Made by a program: the position numbers and the translations under genes
Shown here: positions 7,982-15,912 of the stretch, piece after piece
How positions within the stretch are numbered: position 1 is the stretch's first letter
How the letters are laid out: each line of letters begins with the position of its first letter
Notes under the pieces: model-generated
The model's database searches: none
The model's input: the letters and a program-made list of their open reading frames with translations, nothing else
Told to the model about the DNA's origin: nothing
Assembly (NCBI GenBank): GCA_050949055.1
Contig: JBMNFA010000001.1
Coordinates: forward strand, 124,001-188,000
Reading direction: 5' to 3'
DNA from: JAEZJZ01 sp050949055
GTDB lineage: Bacteria > Bacillota > UBA994 > UBA5500
DNA length: 64,000 nucleotides

Positions 7982-9912
7982 TGGATAGTTGGAAAGGCTA
8001 TTTGGTAGGAGTACTGGCCGATGACGATTATGTTGCGGAAAGAACCGGTGGTAAGCAGGCCGCTTTTGTCAACAGTCTGCAGGTGATACAATTTGCGGTA
8101 CGCCCGCTTTCCCCGATGCCTGCTTCCCTGCCCCAGGTGAAGCTGCTGTACGGCTTCAGCAATGATTTGGAGCGGCACGGATTTGTGGATGACTTCGCAC
8201 TGCCGGCGGAAGAGAGGGTGCAGGGGCTACGCGATTTTCTGGATGGACAGTTGCTGGTCTTCCGTCCGGTACAAAGGGGTCAATACTTCAACATAGCCAA
8301 CCTCTTTCTGGTGGCGCAGCCTTTGAACCACCAGAGCGACAGCACTTACCTGCCGATACCTGCCTTCAATCAGCGCTCCTGCCAGCTATCTTTCCAAGCC
8401 TTTGCCGCACATCTGGCTGCAGGGGAGCCAGTGGGCAGGGCGGAGCATCTGGCCGGCGAGGCCGCCGACACCCCCCATTGTGTGGTCTGGCGCGAATCCG
8501 CGCTGGTTGAGTCCTGGTTGGTAGCGGGCAGTTTCTACGAACATCAATATGACCAACAGGGGTTGAAACTGATGCCCGATGGTCCTCTGCGGGTGGTCAG
8601 CTTTCAGGAGAACTGGGATAATGCCATCTTCGAGGCCCCATGTGACGAGTGCCTGTTGTTTGTCAGCCAGCAAGTACATCAGGAAATGCTGGATTTCATC
8701 AGGCAGGCAGAGCCCTACTGCCAGTCCATGGCAGGGGAACAGCTGTCTGACAGGGGCATCACCCTGCACAATAGTCAGCCGTCGGAGGTAGGCAACAGTC
8801 TTTCGTCTGACCCGGAACAGCAGTTCCTAGAGCGATTACAGCGCACCGCGACCCGTCTGGGGTTGCTCTATTCACCAGCGGATTTGGTCAATTTGCATAC
8901 AGCGATGAAGACCTCGCGGCTGGTCATTCTGGCTGGCCTCAGCGGTACGGGCAAGTCCCGGTTGATGCACTGCTATGCCGAGGCGTTGGGTTTGCCTGCC
9001 CAGCAGACCTGGCTGATTCCGGTACGCCCCTCCTGGACCGACGATGCCGATTTGATCGGCTTTGTCGACAGCGAGCAATCGGTCTTTCGCCCAGGGGATT
9101 CTGGACTCGTACAAGCATTGCTGTACGCGGCCGCTCACCCGGAACAACTGCACCTGGTCTGCCTGGACGAGATGAACTTGGCTAGAGTCGAGCATTACTT
9201 TTCTCAGCTGCTCTCGGTCTTGGAGCTTCCTCCAGAAAAGCGCGTTCTCAGGCTGTATGCCGACCAGCTGGAACCACGCTTGCTCAACTCCCACCAGTAT
9301 CCTGCGACCATCACGCTGGGAGAAAACCTGCTCTTTGGTGGGACGGTCAATCTGGATGAATCGACGTATCATTTTTCCGACAAAGTGCTGGACCGGGCCA
9401 ATGTAATCCGCTTGGAGATACAGCCCTTTGCTGACCTGCAGCAGCTGGTTACCAGCAATACGGGATCATACCAGCGGGGGCCGGAGGTCACGGCAAAGGA
9501 ATATCGCCGGTTCAGCCGCCTATGTCCGGGACTGGGTCTGCAAGAGAGGGAAATCAGTCTGCTGCAAGATATCCATAACCTGCTACAACAGGCCAGCCCA
9601 AATCTGGGGATTGGCTACCGGGTGGTCTGCCAAATCGGCAGCTACTTGGCCAATCTGCCTTCAAACCCATACTTCAGCAGAGCGGACGCTCTGGACAAGC
9701 AGCTGCTGCAACGAATCTTCACCAAAATCCGGGGGCCTGAGAGCCAATTGCAGCAAGTGATCGGCAGCTATCGTCCTGATCAGGCGATCTCTGGTCGGAA
9801 CCCCTTGCTAGACATTCTAGATCGGTACCATGAACTGTCATTGTTCCGTCACTCTAAACAGGCGCTGCTGCAAAAAGCGAAGGATCTGAGTGAACATGGC
9901 TATACCGTCTGA
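7978..9912 (+). CDS. McrB-like AAA+ NTPase
   Basis: 644 aa, ATG at 7978 overlapping the preceding stop. The C-terminal AAA+ domain is of the McrB branch: Walker A GLSGTGKS at 320-327, the McrB-type VRPSWTDDADLIGF block, Walker B CLDEMNLARVEHYFSQLL with D397/E398, and GTVNLDESTYHFSDKVLDRA (N458, D460) in place of the McrB NTAD signature, as seen in McrB relatives paired with DUF2357 nucleases. Residues 1-300 form a large N-terminal region without a recognised modified-base reader; it may bind the target or a partner. McrB proteins hydrolyse GTP (or ATP) to drive translocation and activate the McrC nuclease. Overlaps the nuclease gene by 23 nt. Confidence 0.88.
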   Translation: MMDSWKGYLVGVLADDDYVAERTGGKQAAFVNSLQVIQFAVRPLSPMPASLPQVKLLYGFSNDLERHGFVDDFALPAEERVQGLRDFLDGQLLVFRPVQRGQYFNIANLFLVAQPLNHQSDSTYLPIPAFNQRSCQLSFQAFAAHLAAGEPVGRAEHLAGEAADTPHCVVWRESALVESWLVAGSFYEHQYDQQGLKLMPDGPLRVVSFQENWDNAIFEAPCDECLLFVSQQVHQEMLDFIRQAEPYCQSMAGEQLSDRGITLHNSQPSEVGNSLSSDPEQQFLERLQRTATRLGLLYSPADLVNLHTAMKTSRLVILAGLSGTGKSRLMHCYAEALGLPAQQTWLIPVRPSWTDDADLIGFVDSEQSVFRPGDSGLVQALLYAAAHPEQLHLVCLDEMNLARVEHYFSQLLSVLELPPEKRVLRLYADQLEPRLLNSHQYPATITLGENLLFGGTVNLDESTYHFSDKVLDRANVIRLEIQPFADLQQLVTSNTGSYQRGPEVTAKEYRRFSRLCPGLGLQEREISLLQDIHNLLQQASPNLGIGYRVVCQIGSYLANLPSNPYFSRADALDKQLLQRIFTKIRGPESQLQQVIGSYRPDQAISGRNPLLDILDRYHELSLFRHSKQALLQKAKDLSEHGYTV

Positions 9913-11671
9913 TCCGATGCCCTTTCAGGTGGTCTTCTTGCAGGGTAGCGGCAGTTATCAAGAAAGGCTGACTGTCAGTGAATTCGGTAGCTACACGGAG
10001 ATGCGGGCACGCCAACCGACACTGGTCTTGACAGAGAATCTCCCCCTGCGGGTAGTCTTCAGCTGCGAAGACCCTCTCGCCCGGATGTACATGGACGGTT
10101 TGGAGAGCGTCTCAGAGGAGCACCTGGAAGAAGACAGCACAGGAAGACCGTACTTGAAGCCTGGAGCGCTAAGCCTGTTCTCCTTTGGTAACTACCAGTG
10201 GATCCCAGGCCTCTACTGGATCGAGGTCAGATGTGGCCAAAGATCTCATTTTGCCTCCATCCAGGTACAGCCAAAAGAAATGACCCTGGCAGAATGGTCG
10301 GCGATGAAGAACGAACTGGAGCAGGAGCTGCAAGGATTGGCAATGGACTTGGCCAGGCACCAGCTGGGATTCTGCCACTCCCTTGCCGACAGGCTCGCTC
10401 CTGCGCTGCTGCGCCGTTTTCTGGTGGTGCGCCACTTGTTTCCGCAGGTGATGGCTGCCTTGGCCGACTTGCAGACCAGGGTCAATCATCGTGTGCAAAA
10501 GGTCCCGTCCTGCGGGGCGGTCGCCGCCAGGCAACGACCTGGCGCTGCGAGGATGTACTGCCTGCCCAATCCAACCACTGTTGACTTTGATCTGCCGGAG
10601 AATCGCTGGGTCAAGCATATCGTCGGTGCAGTCAATGTTCATCTGCGGGACTTCTTGGCAGCGGTCTGCTCCTTTGAGCTGGTCTTGCAGGCGGAGTTGA
10701 CTGAGCAGGAACAACACCTGTGGCAACGAAACACTCGCTGGTTGCGGCAAGAGCGGGAAAGGTTGCACCAAACCCTACTCGCCTACCAGCAGACGGCAGC
10801 CAAGATGTTGCGAGGGTTGGCCATGATTCGCCGCGCCGACTGGTACCAAGGGATAAAGGCAAACACTTGGGGCAGGCTGCCGCAGGCCCTGCAGACGGAC
10901 GGTCGCTATCATGCCCTTTATCAGCTGCATCGTAGGCTGGAACAAACGGATTGGCAACCGACAATTGACCAAACCTATCACTATCAGTGGAAGCGCACAG
11001 ACCGCTTGTACGAAATTTGGTGCGTAATCCAAGTCTGTAGGGCGTTGACAGCCAACGACCTGATGCCGGTCTCTGGCTGGCTCTATGACCAGGATTTACT
11101 GCAGGCGCAGTTCCTGGTTCCGGACCTGCTGCCCGGCACCTGTCTGCTCTTCCAGCGGGACGGTCTAGAGGTGCGGGTTAGCTATGACCAGGAGATACCG
11201 CGCCGCAGTGCGGATACCCAGCTGCCGGAGCAGCCGGTGTACACGCAAGATGTGCACAATCGACCTGATCTGAGGCTGGACATCTTTCAAGACAACGTCT
11301 ATTTGGGGAGCCTGGTGCTCGACTGCAAATACCGCCCGCTGCGAGGCTTCTGGAAGGAAGAGACTCTGGCCAGTGGATACGACCGGCCAAAAGCGATGGG
11401 CCAACTGATCTCATATGGAATGGCTATTCACTCACCCTATTTGCGCGGTCAGGCGGCCGACCTGTGCCGCTCGCCGGCCGTGCAGGAAGTGTGGGCTCTT
11501 CACCCGGGATCGAGCGGCCAGTCGGAGGAGATCGCTGTCTCAGATTATGGGCTGCGCTTCCTCTGCTTAAGACCGGGCGTGGGGTTCAGGATGCTGACCG
11601 AGAGGCTGTCCGAGATAATCTCCCGTACCCTGCGGTCAGCAGGAGACAAACAGCAGGCAGCGAAGAAGTAG
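9890..11671 (+). CDS. McrC-like nuclease: DUF2357 plus PD-(D/E)XK domain
   Basis: 593 aa; GTG 9890 (or ATG 9896) within the end of the McrB-like gene. The N-terminal 300-350 residues have the look of DUF2357, an adaptor that contacts McrB-type rings, with long helices in 260-330. The C-terminal nuclease core is RPDLRLDIF (P459, D460) followed by LVLDCKYRPL, giving the D478-x-K480 of a PD-(D/E)XK active site. Later TLASGYDRPKAMGQLISYG resembles the helix that follows the core in McrC/DUF2357 nucleases. Together with the upstream NTPase it should form a nucleic-acid-cutting complex; whether the target is DNA or RNA cannot be read from sequence. Confidence 0.87.
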   Translation: MNMAIPSDPMPFQVVFLQGSGSYQERLTVSEFGSYTEMRARQPTLVLTENLPLRVVFSCEDPLARMYMDGLESVSEEHLEEDSTGRPYLKPGALSLFSFGNYQWIPGLYWIEVRCGQRSHFASIQVQPKEMTLAEWSAMKNELEQELQGLAMDLARHQLGFCHSLADRLAPALLRRFLVVRHLFPQVMAALADLQTRVNHRVQKVPSCGAVAARQRPGAARMYCLPNPTTVDFDLPENRWVKHIVGAVNVHLRDFLAAVCSFELVLQAELTEQEQHLWQRNTRWLRQERERLHQTLLAYQQTAAKMLRGLAMIRRADWYQGIKANTWGRLPQALQTDGRYHALYQLHRRLEQTDWQPTIDQTYHYQWKRTDRLYEIWCVIQVCRALTANDLMPVSGWLYDQDLLQAQFLVPDLLPGTCLLFQRDGLEVRVSYDQEIPRRSADTQLPEQPVYTQDVHNRPDLRLDIFQDNVYLGSLVLDCKYRPLRGFWKEETLASGYDRPKAMGQLISYGMAIHSPYLRGQAADLCRSPAVQEVWALHPGSSGQSEEIAVSDYGLRFLCLRPGVGFRMLTERLSEIISRTLRSAGDKQQAAKK

Positions 11672-11732
11672 GGATAGAGAAGACCCACTCGATATACTGC
11701 ACCGCTAGGGAAGTAGGAAAGGAAGACGCTGC

Positions 11733-12638
11733 ATGAGCAAAGTGATTGGCATTGACTTAGGTGGCACCAAGGTAACCGGGGCGGTGATCGATGAACAGGG
11801 CCAGGTGTTGCGCCAGCTTTGGCAGGCCACGGCCAACTCCCACCGGGAAGCCCTGCTGCAGCAATTGACGGCGATGGTGGAGCAGCTACGGACAGGGTTT
11901 GAAATAGCGGCTCTGGGTATCGGCACTCCCGGATTGGTCGATCCGGTGACCGGCGAGGTGTTGTTGGCCACCAACCTGCCCGGCTGGAGTCAGACAGCGG
12001 TGAAAGCAGAGCTGGAGCAGCGTACCGGCCTAGCGACTTGCGTGGCCAACGACGCCAACGCCGCAGCCTTGGGAGAAGCTTGGCTGGGGGCTGGGAGGAA
12101 CCGGTCCTGCTTCGCCATGCTCACCTTAGGCACTGGGGTGGGTGGTGCCATTTTCGATCAGCAGTCAGGACTGTGGACAGGTGCCAAACACCGGGCAGCC
12201 GAGTTTGGCCACTCCATTCTCTACCCGGCTGGCCTGCCGTGTGCCTGCGGACAACGTGGGTGCGCAGACCAGTACCTTTCGGGCCAGGCTGTGTCTCAAG
12301 CCTATCGGCGGATGACCGGCCGGTCAATCACCTGCGAGCGCGTCTTTGACCGGGCGGCCCAGGGGGAAGCCACCGCCAGCCTGGTAATCGAGAATTTTGC
12401 CAGGGATCTGGCCATCTTCTTGATCAATCTGCAGAACGCCTTGGACCCGGAAGCTGTGGTCATTGCTGGAGGGCTACTTCAGGCTTGCCACACATGGGCT
12501 GTCTTGTTGGATAAGCACCTCAGCCAACAATCCATGTCCGCCATCTCAGTGCGTTGGGTGCCGGCTATCCTGGGAGCGATGGCAGGATTGATCGGGGCAG
12601 GCAGGCTGGCTCTGCAGGTGGTGGGGCAGGATGTATAA
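11733..12638 (+). CDS. ROK-family sugar kinase
   Basis: 301 aa. GIDLGGTKVTGAVID is the phosphate-1 ATP motif; GIGTPGLVDP, NDANAAALGEAWLGAG and LTLGTGVGGAIF are the sugar and phosphate-2 motifs; the ROK zinc site reads CACGQRGCADQYLSG after an EFGH histidine. There is no N-terminal HTH, so it is a kinase, not a NagC-type repressor. Glucose, N-acetylglucosamine or N-acetylmannosamine are possible substrates. The 8-nt overlap with nagA argues for N-acetylglucosamine. The zinc-site ...GCAD replaces the usual GCLE. Confidence 0.87.
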   Translation: MSKVIGIDLGGTKVTGAVIDEQGQVLRQLWQATANSHREALLQQLTAMVEQLRTGFEIAALGIGTPGLVDPVTGEVLLATNLPGWSQTAVKAELEQRTGLATCVANDANAAALGEAWLGAGRNRSCFAMLTLGTGVGGAIFDQQSGLWTGAKHRAAEFGHSILYPAGLPCACGQRGCADQYLSGQAVSQAYRRMTGRSITCERVFDRAAQGEATASLVIENFARDLAIFLINLQNALDPEAVVIAGGLLQACHTWAVLLDKHLSQQSMSAISVRWVPAILGAMAGLIGAGRLALQVVGQDV

Positions 12639-13797
12639 GGCGATTGTCAACGGTCAGATTGTGGCCGGGGATCGTTTGCTGCAAGGACAGGCGCTGGTCT
12701 ACGACAGCTTGATCAGGAAGATTTGTCCACAGAATGAACTGGCTGCACTGCCGATAGCGCAGGTGGACGACGCTCATGGCCTGCTGGTTAGCCCTGGTTT
12801 GATCGACACTCATATTCACGGGCTCTGCGGGGCTGACGTGATGGACTGCAACCAGTCCTCGCTGGCCGCGATCGGGCGGGCGCTGGTTCAACACGGTGTC
12901 ACCTCATGGTTGCCCACCACAATGACTGCCCCTTGGGAGCAAATTGCGGGGGCGTTGAGCACGGTTCGTTCAGCCCTCACCTGCGTCGGACGCGGGCAAG
13001 ACGACAGCCAAATTGGCGCGCAGATCCTGGGCGTTCACCTGGAAGGGCCCTTCCTCAGCCGCAGATTCTGTGGGGCACACAACGCTCGCTATTTGCTGGC
13101 CCCCGATGCCACCAAGGTGCTCTGCCACCGGGACTTGATTCGCTTGGTCACCTATGCCCCCGAATTGGATCGGGATCAACTGTTTGCACAACAACTGCTG
13201 CAGGGCGGCATCGTCCCATCTATCGGACATACCGCCTCGGACTATGCGACCACCAGGCGGGCCCTGACAGCTGGGGTGAACCATGCTACCCATCTGTTCA
13301 ACGCCATGCCTCCGCTGCACCACCGTCAACCTGGACCGCTGGGAGCCATCTTGGAGGCAGGCATCCACTGCGAACTGATCGCCGACGGGCTACATCTGCA
13401 TGAAAGTGTCTACCAATTGGCGCTGCGGGCTATAGGCCTGGAGCGGGTGGTGTTGATCAGCGATTCCATGCGGGCAGCGGGCTTGGATGATGGCAGTTTT
13501 GATCTGGGAGGTCAGACAGTCTATGTACAGCAGGGAGAAGCCCGTCTGGCTGATGGCGCTTTGGCGGGTAGCGTAATCACTCTCAACCAGGCTGTGCGTA
13601 ATTTCCAGGCGGGCACTGGACTGAGCATAGCCCAAGCTCTGCGAGCGGCCACCCTGAACCCGGCTAATCTACTGGGTCTAGCCGGGCAAAAGGGATCGTT
13701 GACGCCGGGAAGCGACGCGGACATCGTCGTCTTTGATGCAGAGCTGCGGGCCCAGCTGACCATCGTTCAGGGCCAGATTGCCTTTCGCAGGGCATGA
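12631..13797 (+). CDS. nagA: N-acetylglucosamine-6-phosphate deacetylase
   Basis: 388 aa, overlapping the ROK gene by 8 nt. NagA removes the acetyl group of GlcNAc-6-phosphate to give glucosamine-6-phosphate. Motifs of this amidohydrolase are visible in order: LIDTHIHGLCGADVMD, HLEGPFLSRRFCGAHN, PSIGHTASDY, NHATHLFNAMPPLHHRQPG, IADGLHLH and the catalytic aspartate in LISDSMRAAG. Full length for the family. With the kinase upstream it forms a GlcNAc salvage pair. Confidence 0.95.
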   Translation: MYKAIVNGQIVAGDRLLQGQALVYDSLIRKICPQNELAALPIAQVDDAHGLLVSPGLIDTHIHGLCGADVMDCNQSSLAAIGRALVQHGVTSWLPTTMTAPWEQIAGALSTVRSALTCVGRGQDDSQIGAQILGVHLEGPFLSRRFCGAHNARYLLAPDATKVLCHRDLIRLVTYAPELDRDQLFAQQLLQGGIVPSIGHTASDYATTRRALTAGVNHATHLFNAMPPLHHRQPGPLGAILEAGIHCELIADGLHLHESVYQLALRAIGLERVVLISDSMRAAGLDDGSFDLGGQTVYVQQGEARLADGALAGSVITLNQAVRNFQAGTGLSIAQALRAATLNPANLLGLAGQKGSLTPGSDADIVVFDAELRAQLTIVQGQIAFRRA

Positions 13798-13824
13798 CCG
13801 CAGATATGGAAGGGGAGAGGGAGT

Positions 13825-14568
13825 TTGAAGCAGCTGGAGATCTGTTGTGACTCAGTACAGTCGGCCATGGCTGCCCAGGCCGGAGGGGCGACGCGTATAG
13901 AGCTCTGTAGCAACCTGTTGGAGGGGGGTACGACGCCCAGCAGCGGCTTGCTCGGTATGGTTCGCCAGCAGTTGCACATTCCAATCCATGTGCTGGTCCG
14001 CCCGCGGGGCGGTGACTTCTGCTATGACCAGCTGGAGCTGGAAGTGATGCGCCGAGATATCAGCGCGGCAAAGGCTCTCGGTGCTGATGGGATTGTGCTG
14101 GGCTTGTTGCGTCCCGATGGCTCGATAGACAGCGGAGCCGCTCGGGAGCTGATTGAACTGGCTCGGCCGCTAAAGATTACCTGGCATCGCGCCTTTGATA
14201 TGGCCACTGACCCGCTCAGCGCACTGGAGGAAGTGATCGCTTTGGGGGCAGATATCTTGCTCACTTCCGGGCAGCAGCCAACAGCCCTTGCCGGCAAAGA
14301 ACTGATCACCAAGCTGCACAGGCAGTCGGCCGGGCGCATCAACCTGATGCCTGGCGGAGGCGTGAATGCAGACAACCTTTTGGAGCTAGCCCTATCCACC
14401 GGCTGCCGCCAGTTCCATTCATCGGCCCGTCGCCAGTACCCCGGCCGCATGCAGTTCCAGCGAGTAGGGCTGCACATGGGAGGCTGGAAACAGGGAGAGT
14501 TTTGCTATTCTCGGGTTGACGAGTCTAAGGTCCGCCGCATGGTAGAGCAGCTAGCGGCATTGCCCTGA
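13825..14568 (+). CDS. cutC: CutC-family TIM-barrel protein
   Basis: 247 aa from a TTG start after AGGGGAGAGGG. LEICCDSVQSAMAAQAGGA, RIELCSNLLEGGTTPSSG, VLVRPRGGDFCY, the FDMATDP and ILTSGQQPTA blocks, and LMPGGGVNADN are all typical of CutC. The name comes from a copper phenotype in E. coli that is disputed; the biochemical role is uncertain. Its position 28 nt after nagA fits a frequent neighbourhood with amino-sugar genes, so a role in that pathway is possible (inference). Confidence 0.9.
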   Translation: MKQLEICCDSVQSAMAAQAGGATRIELCSNLLEGGTTPSSGLLGMVRQQLHIPIHVLVRPRGGDFCYDQLELEVMRRDISAAKALGADGIVLGLLRPDGSIDSGAARELIELARPLKITWHRAFDMATDPLSALEEVIALGADILLTSGQQPTALAGKELITKLHRQSAGRINLMPGGGVNADNLLELALSTGCRQFHSSARRQYPGRMQFQRVGLHMGGWKQGEFCYSRVDESKVRRMVEQLAALP

Positions 14569-14580
14569 TTCGCTACACCT

Positions 14581-14631
14581 TTCACCCCTCCAGAGAATAA
14601 CATACACCAGTCTGGCATAAAGGGGGGTGAA
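14581..14631 (+). promoter_or_regulatory. possible hairpin covering the ribosome binding site of the next gene
   Basis: TTCACCCC (14581-14588) can pair with GGGGTGAA (14624-14631), which is the ribosome binding site of the gene starting at 14634. The pairing would hide that site. Loop length is 35 nt; no sensor domain is recognisable, so this is only a suggestion. Confidence 0.3.
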
Positions 14632-14633
14632 CA

Positions 14634-15203
14634 ATGGCCACACAGACTGACGTCCGCGCGATTCCCATTCCTCGAGTCTATGGGCTCCCCAGCAGAGTCG
14701 CCCGTCGCATCAACCTGCACCTGGTTAGAATGGTAACGGGACTGCTGCGGCAACAGGGGTACGGCCGGCCGCAGGTATCCATCTGGCCAGAAGAGGAGAT
14801 AACGCTCAATGAGCAGGCAGTGTTCTCGCTCTGGTATGACGTCTACGCCTACCCGAACAGAGCTGCTCATGGGTTGACGGTACGTAGATCTGCGACCTAT
14901 AGTCTGCTCACAGGTCGGCCGTACAGCTTGGCAAGCCTATTCAGTCGCGGCAGCAACTACATAGAGAGGTTGAGCGACATCATCCGCCAACAAATAGTGA
15001 CGAGGCAAATCCCGCTAATTGCTGACTTCAAACAGGTTAGCCCCAACGAGGGTTTCTTCATGACTAGGGATGAGCTGGTGATCTACTTCCAAATTTACCA
15101 ATACACTCCGTATGCGATCGGGATTCCGGAATTTCATATTCCGTATGGCGAGATTGCTGATATTTTGGCACCCGACGGCCCAGCCTACCGTTTCCTGGGC
15201 TAG
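14634..15203 (+). CDS. DUF3298-domain protein (RsiV-like C-terminal fold)
   Basis: 189 aa, ATG after AAGGGGGGTG. The second half (VRRSATYSLLTGRPYSLASL, then IRQQIVTRQIPL, DELVIYFQIYQYTPYAIGIP and FHIPYGEIADIL) matches DUF3298, the domain that follows DUF4163 in anti-sigma factor RsiV and in secreted Firmicute proteins. There is no signal peptide or membrane segment here, which is odd, since the family usually works outside the cell and RsiV's version binds lysozyme. A terminator follows. Function unknown. Confidence 0.72.
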   Translation: MATQTDVRAIPIPRVYGLPSRVARRINLHLVRMVTGLLRQQGYGRPQVSIWPEEEITLNEQAVFSLWYDVYAYPNRAAHGLTVRRSATYSLLTGRPYSLASLFSRGSNYIERLSDIIRQQIVTRQIPLIADFKQVSPNEGFFMTRDELVIYFQIYQYTPYAIGIPEFHIPYGEIADILAPDGPAYRFLG

Positions 15204-15267
15204 ACATTGCTGACGGGACCACTCTCTGCAATCCTCAGGTGGTTCAAATTGCTGTAACTTAACCCTT

Positions 15268-15295
15268 GGGTAGCCTAGCAGGCTACCCATTTTCT
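15268..15295 (+). terminator. terminator after the DUF3298 gene
   Basis: GGGTAGCCT/AGGCTACCC, a perfect 9-bp stem with a 3-nt loop, followed by ATTTTCT. Confidence 0.85.
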
Positions 15296-15366
15296 ATGAA
15301 TATGTGCCTTTCGGGGGACTTATTGGTTGCCGAAATATTTCTTAATAAAGAATTCATATTTCTCGG

Positions 15367-15395
15367 TTGAATTTTTCGTTCAATCACGGTATCAT
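15367..15395 (+). promoter_or_regulatory. sigma-A-type promoter for the gene at 15465
   Basis: TTGAAT (15367-15372) and TATCAT (15390-15395) are separated by 17 nt in an AT-rich stretch just after a terminator and 70 nt before the next start codon. Confidence 0.5.
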
Positions 15396-15464
15396 GTATA
15401 CAAGCTTGTAAAAGAGCAAGAAAATTACGACTCGAACAGAGTCTAGATAAAAGGAGGGAGAGTC

Positions 15465-15773
15465 ATGGACGAGCGCAACGCCCGCAGCCTACTGCAAAAG
15501 ATCAATCACCTCAACGTGGAGCATGAACAATTGCAGGGGGAAATCGGAGCCCTGGAAGACATCATCGCTGAGGACGAACTAGGTTTGAACCTACTCCAGG
15601 CAGCCAAGCGCAATACCTTCTTGGATTTGCGTGACACCTATCTGCGGCGCATCGGTGATAATCGTCGGAAATTGGCTCTGCTGCAAGAAGAGGACACCAC
15701 CAACCGTCTGATGTACCAGCAGCTGCAAGCAAAATTGTCCGAGTTTCACGTGCGCCTACAGGCAGCCGAGTAA
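15465..15773 (+). CDS. small coiled-coil protein, unrecognised
   Basis: 102 aa, ATG after AAAGGAGGGAG. It is predicted all-helical with a heptad-like pattern (NHLNVEHEQLQGEIGALEDI, RRKLALLQEEDTTNRLMYQQ) and no glycine-rich or catalytic motif, no signal peptide and no cysteine. It has its own likely promoter and terminator, so it is a real monocistronic gene. I do not recognise the family; a short cytoplasmic structural or adaptor protein fits what can be seen. Confidence 0.7.
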   Translation: MDERNARSLLQKINHLNVEHEQLQGEIGALEDIIAEDELGLNLLQAAKRNTFLDLRDTYLRRIGDNRRKLALLQEEDTTNRLMYQQLQAKLSEFHVRLQAAE

Positions 15774-15780
15774 TAGAACT

Positions 15781-15808
15781 AGGCGAACCAGAGAGGTTCG
15801 CCTTTTCT
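15781..15808 (+). terminator. terminator after the 102-aa coiled-coil gene
   Basis: AGGCGAACC pairs with GGTTCGCCT (9 bp, 5-nt loop), followed by TTTCT. Confidence 0.85.
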
Positions 15809-15912
15809 ATTCACCCTTTGTCCCAACTATTGGCTGAAACCTTTTGTTTCACAGTCTCGTCTATATCATAGCAGCGGTATCCAGATAAATCACTGCACAA
15901 GGAGAGAGTCAC

